NCBI RefSeq assembly: GCF_040126305.1
Contig: NZ_CP149510.1
Location: forward strand, 2,739,001-2,803,000
Source of the DNA: Pararhizobium sp. A13
GTDB taxonomy: Bacteria > Pseudomonadota > Alphaproteobacteria > Rhizobiales > Rhizobiaceae
Reading direction: 5' to 3'
DNA length: 64,000 nt
Numbering within the stretch: the stretch's first letter is position 1; the number at the start of each line of letters is the position of its first letter. Position numbers and translations under genes: made by a program. A model generated the notes under the pieces. The model did no database searches. It was not told the origin of the DNA and worked only from the letters and a program-made list of their open reading frames with translations. Below, one piece after another: positions 27,772 through 47,139 of the stretch.

Positions 27772-28149
27772 ATGGCTGATCTCGCAAAGATCGTAGACGA
27801 CCTGTCCTCGCTGACCGTTCTGGAAGCTGCAGAACTGTCGAAGCTTCTTGAAGAAAAGTGGGGCGTTTCCGCTGCTGCTCCGGTAGCAGTTGCTGCTGCT
27901 GGCGGCGCCGGTGCTGCTGCTGTTGTTGAAGAAGAAAAGACTGAATTCGACGTCATCCTCGCTGATGCCGGCGCAAACAAGATCAACGTCATCAAGGAAG
28001 TTCGCGCTATCACGGGCCTCGGCCTGAAGGAAGCCAAGGACCTCGTTGAAGCCGCTCCGAAGGCTGTCAAGGAAGCTGTTTCCAAGGCTGAAGCAGCTGA
28101 TCTCAAGAAGAAGCTCGAAGACGCTGGCGCCAAGGTCGACGTCAAGTAA
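27772..28149 (+). CDS. rplL: 50S ribosomal protein L7/L12
   Basis: 125 residues. N-terminal dimerisation helices (1-35), an Ala/Gly hinge (about 38-52: [17 protein letters not shown]) and the C-terminal factor-binding domain with [24 protein letters not shown]. Recruits EF-Tu and EF-G. Starts 58 nt after rplJ. Confidence 0.98.
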   Translation: MADLAKIVDDLSSLTVLEAAELSKLLEEKWGVSAAAPVAVAAAGGAGAAAVVEEEKTEFDVILADAGANKINVIKEVRAITGLGLKEAKDLVEAAPKAVKEAVSKAEAADLKKKLEDAGAKVDVK

Positions 28150-28163
28150 TCGTGCCTATTTCT

Positions 28164-28197
28164 AAGGAGAGGTGGTCCGAAAGGACCGCCTCTCTTT
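28164..28197 (+). terminator. GNRA-capped attenuator hairpin after rplL
   Basis: Long stem AAGGAGAGGTGGTCC / GGACCGCCTCTCTTT with a GAAA loop (T-G wobbles tolerated). Only CTTTGA follows, so it is more likely a partial terminator or processing structure between rplL and rpoB than a full stop. Confidence 0.55.
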
Positions 28198-28214
28198 GAC
28201 CGCTTTCTGAACAT

Positions 28215-28252
28215 ATTACCCAAAAGCCTATTGAAAACGGCTTTTGGGTAAT
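28215..28252 (+). promoter_or_regulatory. 14-bp perfect inverted repeat upstream of rpoB
   Basis: ATTACCCAAAAGCC pairs perfectly with GGCTTTTGGGTAAT around a 10-nt loop. E. coli has an RNase III site between rplL and rpoB; this long duplex is a good candidate for the same role here. Confidence 0.55.
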
Positions 28253-28414
28253 GGGTTCTTCAAAAGGATGGTCTCGATCCAAGGACAGCACAGCAATCCG
28301 CGCTGAGCGTTTTTGGAGGTTGGACGAGATTGGACAACCCATTGATTGACGGGATCGACTGGCCATCGGTTCCCGTCCGTTGCAGGCCCGGATGCAAAAT
28401 TTGAAGGAGCGACG

Positions 28415-32554
<4,140 letters not shown>

Positions 32555-32565
32555 GACATCATCAA

Positions 32566-32596
32566 GGTGCGTGCCGCTCCCCAAGCGGCGCGCACC
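32566..32596 (+). promoter_or_regulatory. Strong hairpin in the rpoB-rpoC spacer
   Basis: 13-bp stem GGTGCGTGCCGCT / AGCGGCGCGCACC (one T-G) with a 5-nt loop. A second, 6-bp hairpin CCGCAT / ATGCGG with an AAA loop and TTTTA behind it lies at 32643-32661 and looks terminator-like. Both could tune rpoC relative to rpoB or be processing sites. Confidence 0.5.
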
Positions 32597-32749
32597 GTTT
32601 CCGCCAGGTCCGGTGTTCAAGCGGGCAGGGCAGGAAATGCGGCCGCATAAAATGCGGTTTTATCCATTTTCAGGCTGCGGTCCGGCGCCCGGGATTTGCC
32701 GGAACCGTCCAGCCAAGAAGAGGGCGATACGCCCACGAAGGAGATAGGC

Positions 32750-36958
<4,209 letters not shown>

Positions 36959-36966
36959 GGCCGAAC

Positions 36967-36993
36967 GGAAAGGGCGGTTCGGCCGCCCTTTCC
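36967..36993 (+). terminator. First hairpin after rpoC
   Basis: GGAAAGGGCGG / CCGCCCTTTCC, 11 bp with a 5-nt loop, 8 nt past the rpoC stop. No T-run; the true terminator is the next hairpin. Confidence 0.6.
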
Positions 36994-37003
36994 GACCCAA
37001 TTG

Positions 37004-37037
37004 AAAAAGCCGCCCCGAGCGATCCGGGCGGCTTTTT
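37004..37037. terminator. Terminator of rpoBC, usable on both strands
   Basis: AAAAAGCCGCCC / GGGCGGCTTTTTT with a short loop, T-run directly after. It lies just before the minus-strand Nudix gene's end (37040), so it can stop transcription from both sides. Confidence 0.92.
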
Positions 37038-37039
37038 TC

Positions 37040-37483
37040 TTATATGGAAATCCTCGCGAGATGTTGTTCCATGCCGTAACCGAGCTTCAGAGCGGCGTGC
37101 TCGATCCGCATCCAGAAGAACCGGAAGCGGATTGGCGGCCCGCCGCCGAAGGGCGTCATCTCCCTGTGGATCCAGGTTTCCGCCAGTTCGCCGGTAAGCT
37201 TGACGTGAAAATAGGAGCGCCGGTGCCAGATTTCCCTTTCGCCGCGGACAAAGCGATGATCGTCCGTCGCAAGCAATGCGAAGGGGGCGTCGCACTGAAT
37301 GCCGGTCTCCTCGGCAAACTCACGCTGGGCCGCAGCCAGGATATCCTCCCCCGGTTCGATCGTACCTCCTGGGACTTGCAACGCGACTGCGGGAAAATCC
37401 GGTTCATCGAAAACGAGAAGGAAATCCTTCCTCGTTGCGTAGATCAGAACCTTGAAGGCATCCAAAACTGGTTGATCAACCAT
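37040..37483 (-). CDS. Nudix hydrolase
   Basis: 147 residues. A complete Nudix box runs from G40: G-TIEPG-E-DILAAAQ-REFAEETGI, the Mg-binding loop-helix-loop that cleaves nucleoside diphosphate-X bonds. Substrate cannot be told from sequence. Start ATG 37483 lies 10 nt after the stop of the 97-residue gene, so the two are cotranscribed. Extending the frame upstream to 37627 would overlap that gene. Confidence 0.9.
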   Translation of the reverse strand: MVDQPVLDAFKVLIYATRKDFLLVFDEPDFPAVALQVPGGTIEPGEDILAAAQREFAEETGIQCDAPFALLATDDHRFVRGEREIWHRRSYFHVKLTGELAETWIHREMTPFGGGPPIRFRFFWMRIEHAALKLGYGMEQHLARISI

Positions 37484-37493
37484 CTGAAGAAGA

Positions 37494-37787
37494 TCAGCCG
37501 AACTTGATGATCGCCACTTCGCCGGTGAGCGCGCCCTGATAGGCGGAGGCGTGCGGTTCTTCGTCGGGAATGTCGGTGAGAGTGCCGATCTGGTCGAGGT
37601 CGGCCTCGAGAAAACCTTCTTCAGCAAGCGCGTTCAAAGCTTCGCGCACTGCGGTGTCGTCGTCCGGCGCGCGTAGCATGACGTGGATATCGATGCCCTC
37701 GTCGCCATCCTGCTCATAGGCCTTACCGATGATGATGAAGATCATTGGGCCCTCGAGGTTGTTGTCGTTGTCAGGGATGGCAGTCAT
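37494..37787 (-). CDS. Conserved small acidic protein, unknown
   Basis: 97 residues, rich in Asp and Glu; no signal peptide or membrane segment. The core IFIIIGKAYEQDGDEGIDIHVMLRAPDDDTAVREALNALAEEGF looks like a small alpha/beta domain. I do not recognise the family. Located directly upstream of the Nudix gene in the same direction, divergent from the str operon. Confidence 0.75.
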   Translation of the reverse strand: MTAIPDNDNNLEGPMIFIIIGKAYEQDGDEGIDIHVMLRAPDDDTAVREALNALAEEGFLEADLDQIGTLTDIPDEEPHASAYQGALTGEVAIIKFG

Positions 37788-38360
37788 GGCAATGTCCTTG
37801 TTCGAAAGATGTGTGTACCGACCTTACAGCGTATTGCCGCGCGGTGCGCCCTAAAAAGCAATCACCCAAGACGAATCGCGTCGGACAGGCGGCCGATTCT
37901 GTCCTGACGGCTGGATTGTGAAATTGCTTTATGATTCTTTAAGTTGAGGATTGGGCATTGGCGATTCAGCCCTGCCGGATGTTTGGCCAGGGCTGGTTCG
38001 GTCGCAAAAGCCTTGTTTTACAGGCATGTCAGCCGTGCGCCGGGAAGAATATTTGTTAATTCCCCTTGACGGGACACCCCGAAATCAGTACACCCCGCCC
38101 CATCGGAGCCCATGTGAGGCTGGCTGGTTCGGAACGTCTCGTTCTGGAGTTCGCCTCAAACAAGGTTCGAAACGCACGCTGAAGACCAAAATGCTGCATG
38201 CAAGACGCTGAAATACGGCGTCCTCTGCTTTTTTTGCGGGCCATCTGCCGAAAGGCGGATCGGTCCTCGTTTTGCGCATTTATCAAGCGTTCGAAACCGC
38301 CGGCGACGGCATCGATCCGCCCGCAAGGGTAATGAGACAGATTTTGTAAGGGATGGTTAT
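37788..38360 (+). other. Long leader/intergenic region before rpsL
   Basis: 573 bases without a gene I can support (the frame at 37951-38211 has no features). Contains a hairpin CAGCCCTG / CAGGGCTG (37967-37995), a CTTGAC at 38065-38070 that might be a -35 box without a clear -10, the terminator-like hairpin at 38204-38235, and ATCTGCC / GGCGGAT with a GAAA loop (38241-38258). The str-operon promoter and leader must lie here. Confidence 0.55.
38204..38235 (+). terminator. Attenuator-like hairpin in the rpsL leader
   Basis: GACGCTG / CGGCGTC (7 bp, one T-G) with loop AAATA, then CTCTGCTTTTTTT. It lies about 125 nt before rpsL. The hairpin core GCTG-N3-TACGGC resembles the two hairpins before rpsK (55525 and 55625). 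Confidence 0.55.
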
Positions 38361-38732
38361 ATGCCTACCGTAAACCAGCTGATCCGCAAGCCGCGTCAGG
38401 CACAGGTAAAGCGCAACAAGGTTCCTGCTCTGCAGGAAAACCCGCAGAAGCGCGGCGTTTGCACCCGCGTCTACACGACGACCCCGAAGAAGCCGAACTC
38501 GGCTCTGCGTAAGGTTGCCAAGATTCGCCTGACCAACGGCTTCGAAGTCATCGGCTACATTCCGGGTGAAGGTCACAACCTTCAGGAGCACTCCGTGGTC
38601 ATGATCCGCGGTGGCCGCGTAAAGGACTTGCCGGGCGTTCGCTACCACATCATCCGCGGTGTTCTCGATACCCAGGGTGTCAAGAACCGCAAGCAGCGCC
38701 GCTCCAAGTATGGTGCGAAGCGTCCGAAGTAA
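38361..38732 (+). CDS. rpsL: 30S ribosomal protein S12
   Basis: 123 residues. Decoding-centre protein; [14 protein letters not shown] at the start, [13 protein letters not shown] and [13 protein letters not shown] carry the lysines altered in streptomycin resistance, here wild type. First gene of the str operon, AAGGGA upstream. Confidence 0.98.
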
Positions 38733-38812
38733 TTCGGTTTTCTTAGGAATTCGGCGCTGCGCGAGGTTCTCCGCGTGATAAGGCGCCCGTCAACAGTTGA
38801 GAGACAAAACGT

Positions 38813-39283
38813 ATGTCCCGTCGTCATAGTGCAGAAAAGCGCGAGATCAATCCGGACCCGAAGTTCGGCGATCTGGTCGTCACCAAGTTCATGAACGCCA
38901 TCATGCTTCATGGTAAGAAGTCCGTTGCTGAAAACATCGTTTACGGTGCTTTCGATGCGGTTCAGGGCAAGCTGAAGCAGGAGCCGGTCGCCGTGTTCCA
39001 TTCGGCTCTCGACAACATCGCTCCGCACGTCGAAGTCCGTTCGCGTCGCGTTGGTGGTGCAACCTACCAGGTTCCGGTCGATGTTCGCCCCGAGCGCCGC
39101 CAGGCTCTTGCCATTCGCTGGCTGATCGCCGCTGCCCGCAAGCGCAACGAGACCACCATGATCGATCGCCTTTGCGGCGAACTCATGGATGCTGCCAACA
39201 ACCGTGGCAGCGCCGTCAAGAAGCGCGAAGACACGCACAAGATGGCTGACGCGAACCGCGCATTCTCGCATTACCGCTGGTAA
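38813..39283 (+). CDS. rpsG: 30S ribosomal protein S7
   Basis: 156 residues. Head-assembly protein binding 16S r[23 protein letters not shown], then [20 protein letters not shown] and [24 protein letters not shown]. In other bacteria S7 represses its own operon. Lies 80 nt after rpsL and 30 nt before fusA. Confidence 0.98.
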   Translation: MSRRHSAEKREINPDPKFGDLVVTKFMNAIMLHGKKSVAENIVYGAFDAVQGKLKQEPVAVFHSALDNIAPHVEVRSRRVGGATYQVPVDVRPERRQALAIRWLIAAARKRNETTMIDRLCGELMDAANNRGSAVKKREDTHKMADANRAFSHYRW

Positions 39284-39313
39284 TCGACGAACAATTTTCG
39301 AAAGGCAGTCACT

Positions 39314-41411
39314 ATGGCTCGCGAATATAAAATCGAAGACTACCGCAATTTCGGTATCATGGCGCATATCGACGCCGGCAAGACCACGACGACTGAGCGC
39401 ATCCTGTACTACACGGGCAAGTCGCACAAGATCGGCGAAGTCCATGACGGCGCTGCCACCATGGACTGGATGGAGCAGGAGCAGGAACGCGGCATCACCA
39501 TCACGTCCGCTGCCACCACGACCTTCTGGAAGGGCCGTGACGGCAAGATGCGCCGCTTCAACATCATCGACACCCCCGGCCACGTCGACTTCACCATCGA
39601 AGTCGAGCGTTCGCTGCGCGTTCTCGACGGTGCCATCGCTCTGCTCGACGCCAACGCCGGTGTTGAGCCGCAGACGGAGACCGTCTGGCGTCAGGCCGAG
39701 AAGTACAACGTTCCGCGTATGATCTTCTGCAACAAGATGGACAAGACCGGCGCCGATTTCTATCGCTCGGTTGACATGATCAAGTCCCGTCTCGGTGCGA
39801 TCCCGGTCGTCATGCAGCTGCCGATCGGCGCTGAGAGCGACTTCAAGGGCGTCATCGACCTGATCGAAATGAACGCTCTCATCTGGCGCGACGAGTCGCT
39901 CGGCGCACAGTGGGACGTTGTCGAGATCCCGGACGACATGAAGGAAAAGGCCGCGAAGTATCGCGAACTCCTCATCGAAACCGTTGTCGATATCGACGAA
40001 GCCGCCATGGAAGCTTATCTGGAAGGCGTCATGCCCGACAATGAGCAGATCCGTGCGCTCGTTCGTCGCGGCACCATCGACGTGAAGTTCCACCCCATGT
40101 TCTGCGGTACCGCGTTCAAGAACAAGGGCGTTCAGCCGCTTCTCGACGCCGTCGTCGACTATCTGCCGTCCCCGGCAGACATCCCGGCGATCAAGGGCAT
40201 CGACGTCAAGACCGAAGCCGAAATCGAGCGTCATGCTTCTGATGAAGAGCCGCTTTCGATGCTCGCGTTCAAGATCATGAACGACCCCTTCGTTGGCTCG
40301 CTGACCTTCGCACGCATCTACTCCGGCAAGCTCGAAAAGGGCACGTCGGTCATGAACACGGTCAAGGAAAAGCGCGAACGCGTCGGCCGCATGCTGCAGA
40401 TGCATTCCAACTCGCGTGAAGACATCGAAGAAGCCTTCGCAGGCGACATCGTTGCTCTCGCCGGCCTCAAGGAAACCACCACCGGCGATACGCTCTGCGA
40501 TCCGCTGAAGCAGGTTATCCTCGAGCGGATGGAATTCCCCGAGCCGGTCATCCAGATCGCGATCGAGCCGAAGACCAAGGGCGACCAGGAAAAGATGGGC
40601 CTCGCGCTCAACCGCCTGGCTGCCGAAGATCCTTCGTTCCGCGTCAAGACGGATGAAGAATCCGGTCAGACGATCATCGCCGGCATGGGTGAACTTCACC
40701 TCGACATCCTGGTCGACCGCATGCGCCGCGAATTCAAGGTTGAAGCAACGGTCGGCGCGCCGCAGGTTGCCTATCGTGAAACCATCACGAAGAAGCACGA
40801 GGAAGACTACACGCACAAGAAGCAGTCCGGCGGTACCGGCCAGTTCGCGCGTCAAGATCGTGTTCGAGCCGAACGAAGAAGGCGAAGACTTCAAGTTCGA
40901 GTCCAAGATCGTCGGCGGTGCTGTTCCGAAGGAATATATCCCGGGCGTTCAGAAGGGCATCGAAAGCGTTCTGTCTTCGGGTCCGCTCGCAGGCTTCCCG
41001 ATGCTCGGCGTCAAGGCGACCCTCATCGACGGCGCCTTCCACGATGTCGACTCGTCGGTTCTCGCTTTCGAAATCGCCTCGCGCGCCTGCTTCCGTGAAG
41101 CGGCAAAGAAGGCCGGCGCTCAGCTTCTTGAGCCGATGATGAAGGTCGAAGTCGTAACGCCGGAAGACTATGTCGGCGACGTTATCGGCGACTTGAACTC
41201 GCGTCGTGGCCAAATCCAAGGCCAGGAATCCCGCGGTGTTGCCGTTGTCATCAACGCAAACGTCCCGTTGGCGAACATGTTCAAGTACGTGGACAACCTG
41301 CGCTCGATGAGCCAAGGCCGTGCCCAGTATTCGATGACGTTCGATCACTATTCGCCGGTTCCGTCGAACGTGGCGCAGGAAATCCAGGCGAAATACTCCG
41401 GTCAGAAGTGA
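39314..41411 (+). CDS. fusA: Elongation factor G, reading frame disrupted by a 2-nt deletion
   Basis: EF-G drives translocation with [17 protein letters not shown] (G1), [10 protein letters not shown] (G2), DTPGHVDF (G3), [10 protein letters not shown] (G4), then domains II-V. The frame from 39314 is sound through residue 513 (GQFAR), then becomes unrelated, Arg-rich sequence ending at 41098. The rest ([13 protein letters not shown]...to 41411) is in the +1 frame from 40851. Inserting two bases in the CGCGCG-like tract at 40846-40851 restores 699 residues, the normal length. As written the product would lose most of domains IV and V. fusA is essential, so a sequence error is the likeliest cause. 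Confidence 0.93.
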
Positions 41412-41483
41412 CCGGAGCCTACGCCATCTGACAGAAACAAGAGAATTACCCCCTGATTGGGGTCAGAAAACGGAGAGCCGGAA

Positions 41484-42659
<1,176 letters not shown>

Positions 42660-42685
42660 TCGAGACGGCCAAAGGGCCGTTGGTG

Positions 42686-42720
42686 GCAGGGACATGGTTC
42701 TCCATGTCCCTGCGATTTTT
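42686..42720 (+). terminator. Terminator between tuf2 and rpsJ
   Basis: Perfect 12-bp stem GCAGGGACATGG / CCATGTCCCTGC with a 4-nt loop, followed by GATTTTTGA. It ends the str operon and separates it from the S10 operon. Confidence 0.85.
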
Positions 42721-42803
42721 GACAAAACGGTCTGCTGAATAATTGAAGTTCTTTGTGTTTTGCCGTATTGGCGGGCACAGAATCACGAACAAGGACAAGT
42801 CGA

Positions 42804-43112
42804 ATGAATGGCCAGAATATCCGCATCCGCCTGAAGGCGTTTGATCACCGGATCCTCGATGCCTCCACGCGCGAAATCGTGTCGACGGCCAAGCGTACCG
42901 GTGCAAGCGTACGCGGCCCGGTACCGCTTCCGACCCGGATTGAAAAATTCACGGTCAACCGGTCGCCCCACGTCGACAAGAAGAGCCGTGAACAGTTCGA
43001 GATGCGCACCCACAAGCGCCTTCTCGACATCGTCGATCCTACGCCGCAGACCGTTGACGCGCTGATGAAGCTCGACCTGGCTGCCGGCGTGGACGTGGAA
43101 ATTAAGCTTTAA
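42804..43112 (+). CDS. rpsJ: 30S ribosomal protein S10
   Basis: 102 residues. [26 protein letters not shown] and the [29 protein letters not shown] loop are diagnostic. Also NusE, the NusG partner in coupled transcription-translation. AAGGA lies upstream of ATG 42804; the longer frame to 42753 is not supported. Confidence 0.98.
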
Positions 43113-43250
43113 TAACAAGGAAGGTACGTGGATTTCGGTCCAACGGCTTCCAAAAACGGGCGACCCTTTGATCGGATGATCCAAGGGAGACCTTAAACCA
43201 GAGATGTGAAGGGGTTCGCTCCGACACTAACTCTTAAGAGGAATGAACCA

Positions 43251-43931
43251 ATGCGTTCAGGTGTGATTGCACAGAAAGTGGGAATGACCCGCGTCTATAA
43301 CGACGCCGGTGAGCATATCCCAGTAACAGTATTGCGGATGGAAAACTGCCAGGTAGTTGCCCATCGCACAGAAGACAAGAATGGCTACACCGCAGTTCAG
43401 CTCGGTGCTGGTCAGTCCAAGGTCAAGAATACGAGCAAGCCGTTGCGCGGTCAGTTTGCTGCCGCAAGCGTTGAGCCGAAGGCCAAGGTCGTCGAGTTTC
43501 GCGTTACGTCGGACAATCTGATCGATGTCGGCGCCGAACTCACTGCAAACCATTTCGTCGCGGGCCAGCTCGTAGACGTTACCGGTACATCTGCCGGTAA
43601 GGGTTTTGCCGGTGCGATGAAGCGCCACAACTTCGGCGGTCTGCGTGCAACGCACGGCGTGTCCGTATCACACCGTTCGCATGGTTCGACTGGTTCCAAC
43701 CAGGATCCGGGCCGCGTCTGGAAGGGCAAGCGCATGGCTGGTCACATGGGCCAGACGCGCATCACCACCCAGAACCTGGAAGTGGTCTCCACCGATGAAG
43801 ACCGCGGTCTGATCCTCGTCAAGGGCGCCGTACCCGGCTCCAAGGGCGCATGGATCGTCGTTCGCGACGCCATCAAGTCCGGCACCCCGGCTGACGCTCC
43901 GCGTCCTGCCGCCGTGCGCGCAGCCAAGTAA
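43251..43931 (+). CDS. rplC: 50S ribosomal protein L3
   Basis: 226 residues. [27 protein letters not shown] starts at ATG 43251 (AAGAGGAATG upstream). The central [20 protein letters not shown] extension reaches the peptidyl-transferase centre. The 138-nt spacer after rpsJ holds a nearly perfect hairpin around 43163-43186. Confidence 0.98.
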   Translation: MRSGVIAQKVGMTRVYNDAGEHIPVTVLRMENCQVVAHRTEDKNGYTAVQLGAGQSKVKNTSKPLRGQFAAASVEPKAKVVEFRVTSDNLIDVGAELTANHFVAGQLVDVTGTSAGKGFAGAMKRHNFGGLRATHGVSVSHRSHGSTGSNQDPGRVWKGKRMAGHMGQTRITTQNLEVVSTDEDRGLILVKGAVPGSKGAWIVVRDAIKSGTPADAPRPAAVRAAK

Positions 43932-43943
43932 GGGGGCCAGATC

Positions 43944-44564
43944 ATGGATCTCAAAGTCACCACCCTCGAGGGAAAAGAAGCGGGCCAGGTCTCCCTGTCC
44001 GATGCGATTTTCGGTCTCGAGCCTCGCGAAGATATCATTGCCCGCGTCGTTCGCTGGCAGCTCGCCAAGAAGCAGCAGGGCACGCACAAGGCCAAGGGTC
44101 GCGCCGAAGTTTCGCGCACCGGCGCCAAGATGTTCAAGCAGAAGGGTACGGGCCGCGCTCGTCATCATTCGGCTCGCGCTCCGCAGTTCCGCGGCGGTGG
44201 TAAGGCTCATGGCCCGGTTGTTCGCAGCCACGCTCATGACCTGCCGAAGAAGGTTCGCGCTCTCGGCCTGCGCCATGCGCTGTCGGCCAAGCTTCGTGCT
44301 GAAGAACTGATCATCGTCGACAACCTGGTTGCCGCCGAAGCCAAGACGAAGACGCTGACCGGCGCTTTCGCAACGCTCGGCCTGACCAACGCACTGTTCA
44401 TCGGTGGCGTCGAACTCGACAGCAACTTCAAGCTCGCAGCCCAGAACATCCCGAACGTGGACGTTCTGCCGGTCCAGGGCATCAATGTTTACGATATTCT
44501 GCGCCGCGGCAAGCTCGTGCTGTCCAAGGCTGCAGTTGAAGCTCTTGAGGAGCGGTTCAAATGA
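43944..44564 (+). CDS. rplD: 50S ribosomal protein L4
   Basis: 206 residues. [44 protein letters not shown] is the exit-tunnel loop where macrolide-resistance changes occur, here normal. In E. coli L4 represses the S10 operon. Stop overlaps the rplW start by 4 nt (ATGA). Confidence 0.98.
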   Translation: MDLKVTTLEGKEAGQVSLSDAIFGLEPREDIIARVVRWQLAKKQQGTHKAKGRAEVSRTGAKMFKQKGTGRARHHSARAPQFRGGGKAHGPVVRSHAHDLPKKVRALGLRHALSAKLRAEELIIVDNLVAAEAKTKTLTGAFATLGLTNALFIGGVELDSNFKLAAQNIPNVDVLPVQGINVYDILRRGKLVLSKAAVEALEERFK

Positions 44565-44854
44565 CTGACCTTCGCCACTATGATGTGATCGTTTCTCCTT
44601 CGATCACCGAAAAGTCGACGCTGGTTTCTGAACAGAACCAGATCATCTTCAACGTCGCCAAGGGTGCGTCGAAGCCGGAAATCAAGGCTGCCGTCGAAGC
44701 ACTGTTCGGCGTCAAGGTGACGGCTGTGAACACGCTGCTCCGCAAGGGTAAGCTGAAGCGTTTCCGCGGCTTCGCCGGCCGGCAGAAGGACGTCAAGAAG
44801 GCGATCGTCACACTTGCTGACGGTCAGACCATCGACGTCTCCACCGGACTCTGA
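44561..44854 (+). CDS. rplW: 50S ribosomal protein L23
   Basis: 97 residues. Tunnel-exit protein, dock for trigger factor and [44 protein letters not shown] and VKAVNT-type core [20 protein letters not shown]. Translationally coupled to rplD. Confidence 0.98.
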   Translation: MTDLRHYDVIVSPSITEKSTLVSEQNQIIFNVAKGASKPEIKAAVEALFGVKVTAVNTLLRKGKLKRFRGFAGRQKDVKKAIVTLADGQTIDVSTGL

Positions 44855-44865
44855 GGAATAGAACA

Positions 44866-45702
44866 ATGGCATTGAAAAGTTTCAATCCGACGACCCCGAG
44901 CCAGCGTCAGCTGGTCATCGTCGACCGGTCCGGCCTCTGGAAGGGCAAGCCCGTCAAGGCGCTGACCGAAGGCCTGTCCTCCAAGGGCGGTCGTAACAAC
45001 ACCGGTCGCATCACGGTGCGCTTCCAGGGCGGCGGTCACAAGCGGACCTACCGTCTGATCGACTTCAAGCGTCGCAAGTTCGACGTCGAAGGCACGGTCG
45101 AGCGCATCGAATACGACCCGAACCGCACCGCGTTCATCGCGCTCATCAACTATGCCGATGGCGAGCAGGCCTACATCCTTGCTCCGCAGCGTCTTGCTGC
45201 CGGCGACAAGGTGATCGCTTCGGAAAAGCAGGTTGACGTGAAGCCGGGCAACACCATGCCGCTTCAGTACATGCCGGTTGGTTCGATCGTTCACAACGTC
45301 GAGATGAAGCCGGGCAAGGGCGGTCAGATCGCCCGTTCGGCCGGCGCCTACGTCCAGCTCGTCGGTCGCGACCAGGGTATGGCGATCCTTCGCCTCAACT
45401 CCGGCGAACAGCGTCTGGTGCATGGTTCCTGCCTTGCAACGGTCGGTGCTGTATCGAACCCCGATCACGGCAACATCAACGACGGCAAGGCCGGCCGTTC
45501 GGTGTGGCGCGGCAAGCGTCCGCACGTTCGCGGCGTCGTCATGAACCCTGTTGACCATCCGCACGGCGGTGGTGAAGGCCGCACCTCGGGTGGCCGTCAT
45601 CCGGTGTCTCCGTGGGGCAAGCCCACCAAGGGCAAGCGCACGCGTTCGAACAAGTCGACCGACAAGTTCATCATGCGCTCGCGTCATCAGCGTAAGAAGT
45701 AA
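44866..45702 (+). CDS. rplB: 50S ribosomal protein L2
   Basis: 278 residues. [30 protein letters not shown] and the C-terminal [25 protein letters not shown] with the histidine needed for peptidyl-transferase assembly. Starts 11 nt after rplW. Confidence 0.99.
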   Translation: MALKSFNPTTPSQRQLVIVDRSGLWKGKPVKALTEGLSSKGGRNNTGRITVRFQGGGHKRTYRLIDFKRRKFDVEGTVERIEYDPNRTAFIALINYADGEQAYILAPQRLAAGDKVIASEKQVDVKPGNTMPLQYMPVGSIVHNVEMKPGKGGQIARSAGAYVQLVGRDQGMAILRLNSGEQRLVHGSCLATVGAVSNPDHGNINDGKAGRSVWRGKRPHVRGVVMNPVDHPHGGGEGRTSGGRHPVSPWGKPTKGKRTRSNKSTDKFIMRSRHQRKK

Positions 45703-45717
45703 GAGAGGAAGTCTCCA

Positions 45718-45996
45718 ATGGCTCGTTCAGTATGGAAAGGTCCGTTTGTTGACGGCTATCTTCTCAAGAAGGCTGAGAAGGTTCGTGAAGGCGGTCGTAA
45801 CGAAGTGATCAAGATGTGGAGCCGTCGCTCCACCATCCTGCCGCAGTTCGTCGGTCTGACCTTCGGCGTCTACAATGGCAGCAAGCATGTGCCGGTTTCC
45901 GTGTCGGAAGACATGGTCGGTCACAAGTTCGGTGAATTCTCTCCGACCCGGACCTATTACGGTCACGGTGCGGACAAGAAGGCAAAGAGGAAGTAA
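45718..45996 (+). CDS. rpsS: 30S ribosomal protein S19
   Basis: 92 residues. [41 protein letters not shown] and [15 protein letters not shown] are typical. Head protein pairing with S13. Starts 15 nt after rplB, 2 nt before rplV. Confidence 0.99.
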   Translation: MARSVWKGPFVDGYLLKKAEKVREGGRNEVIKMWSRRSTILPQFVGLTFGVYNGSKHVPVSVSEDMVGHKFGEFSPTRTYYGHGADKKAKRK

Positions 45997-45998
45997 TT

Positions 45999-46388
45999 AT
46001 GGGCAAGGCAAAAGCCGAACGCCGGCTGAAGGATAATGAGGCGCAGGCAATTGCGCGCACGATCCGCGTCAGCCCCCAGAAGCTCAACCTGGTTGCCGCG
46101 ATGATTCGCGGCAAGAAGGTCGACCGGGCTCTGGCCGAACTGGAATTCTCGCGCAAGCGCATCTCGGACACGGTCAAGAAGACCCTTGAGTCCGCAATCG
46201 CAAACGCAGAGAACAACCACGATCTCGACGTCGATAGTTTGATCGTCGCCGAAGCCTACGTTGGCAAGTCCATCGTCATGAAGCGGTTCCACGCTCGTGG
46301 CCGTGGCCGTGCATCGCGTATCGAAAAGCCTTTCGCGCATCTGACGATCGTTGTTCGCGAAGTCGAAGCCAAAGGGGAGGCCGCATAA
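45999..46388 (+). CDS. rplV: 50S ribosomal protein L22
   Basis: 129 residues. Tunnel-wall protein: [40 protein letters not shown] and the [23 protein letters not shown] loop. The stop TAA shares its last base with the rpsC ATG. Confidence 0.98.
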   Translation: MGKAKAERRLKDNEAQAIARTIRVSPQKLNLVAAMIRGKKVDRALAELEFSRKRISDTVKKTLESAIANAENNHDLDVDSLIVAEAYVGKSIVMKRFHARGRGRASRIEKPFAHLTIVVREVEAKGEAA

Positions 46389-47101
46389 TGGGTCAGAAGA
46401 TCAATCCAGTCGGCTTCCGCCTCGGCATCAACCGCACCTGGGACAGCCGCTGGTTCGCAGACAACGCCGAATACGGTCAGCTTCTTCATGAAGACCTGAA
46501 GATTCGCGCTTACCTGATGGAAGAACTGAAGCAGGCCGGTATCGCCAAGGTGGTCATCGAGCGTCCGCACAAGAAGTGCCGCGTCACGATCCACTCGGCT
46601 CGTCCGGGCCTGATCATCGGCAAGAAGGGCGCAGATATCGAAAAGCTCCGCAAGAAGCTTTCCGAGATGACCAACTCCGAAACGCACCTCAACATCGTTG
46701 AAGTTCGCAAGCCGGAAGTTGACTCCACCCTCGTTGCCCAGTCGATCGCCCAGCAGCTGGAACGCCGCGTTGCTTTTCGCCGTGCGATGAAGCGCGCTGT
46801 TCAGTCGGCCATGCGTCTTGGCGCCGAAGGCATCAAGATCACCTGCGGTGGTCGTCTCGGCGGAGCGGAAATCGCCCGTACCGAATGGTACCGCGAAGGC
46901 CGCGTGCCGTTGCACACGCTTCGCGCCGACATCGACTACGGTGTGGCTGAAGCCAAGACCGCTTTTGGTATCTGCGGCATCAAGGTGTGGATCTTCAAGG
47001 GCGAAATCCTCGAGCACGATCCGATGGCTTCCGAGCGTCGTGCGTCCGAGAGTGACGCCCAGGGCCCGAGCAGCAGCAACCGCCGTCGCGAAAACGCGTA
47101 A
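46388..47101 (+). CDS. rpsC: 30S ribosomal protein S3
   Basis: 237 residues. KH domain with [20 protein letters not shown], then [37 protein letters not shown] at the mRNA entry. A Ser/Ala/Arg-rich tail (about 215 on). Overlaps rplV by one base. Confidence 0.98.
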   Translation: MGQKINPVGFRLGINRTWDSRWFADNAEYGQLLHEDLKIRAYLMEELKQAGIAKVVIERPHKKCRVTIHSARPGLIIGKKGADIEKLRKKLSEMTNSETHLNIVEVRKPEVDSTLVAQSIAQQLERRVAFRRAMKRAVQSAMRLGAEGIKITCGGRLGGAEIARTEWYREGRVPLHTLRADIDYGVAEAKTAFGICGIKVWIFKGEILEHDPMASERRASESDAQGPSSSNRRRENA

Positions 47102-47139
47102 CAGTCGTTCCTGGCAGCTAATATCGGAGAAGTAAAAAA

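Noticed and set aside
37951..38211. 86-residue frame in the rpsL leader
   Set aside because: Composition is unlike a protein and it overlaps leader hairpins.
38361..38732. Possible streptomycin-resistance allele of rpsL
   Set aside because: Both lysine motifs (PKKPNS and GGRVKDLPG) are wild type.
39314..41098. Calling fusA a pseudogene
   Set aside because: Both halves keep full EF-G conservation and the break is a 2-nt change in a repetitive CG stretch; an error or recoding is more likely than decay of an essential gene.
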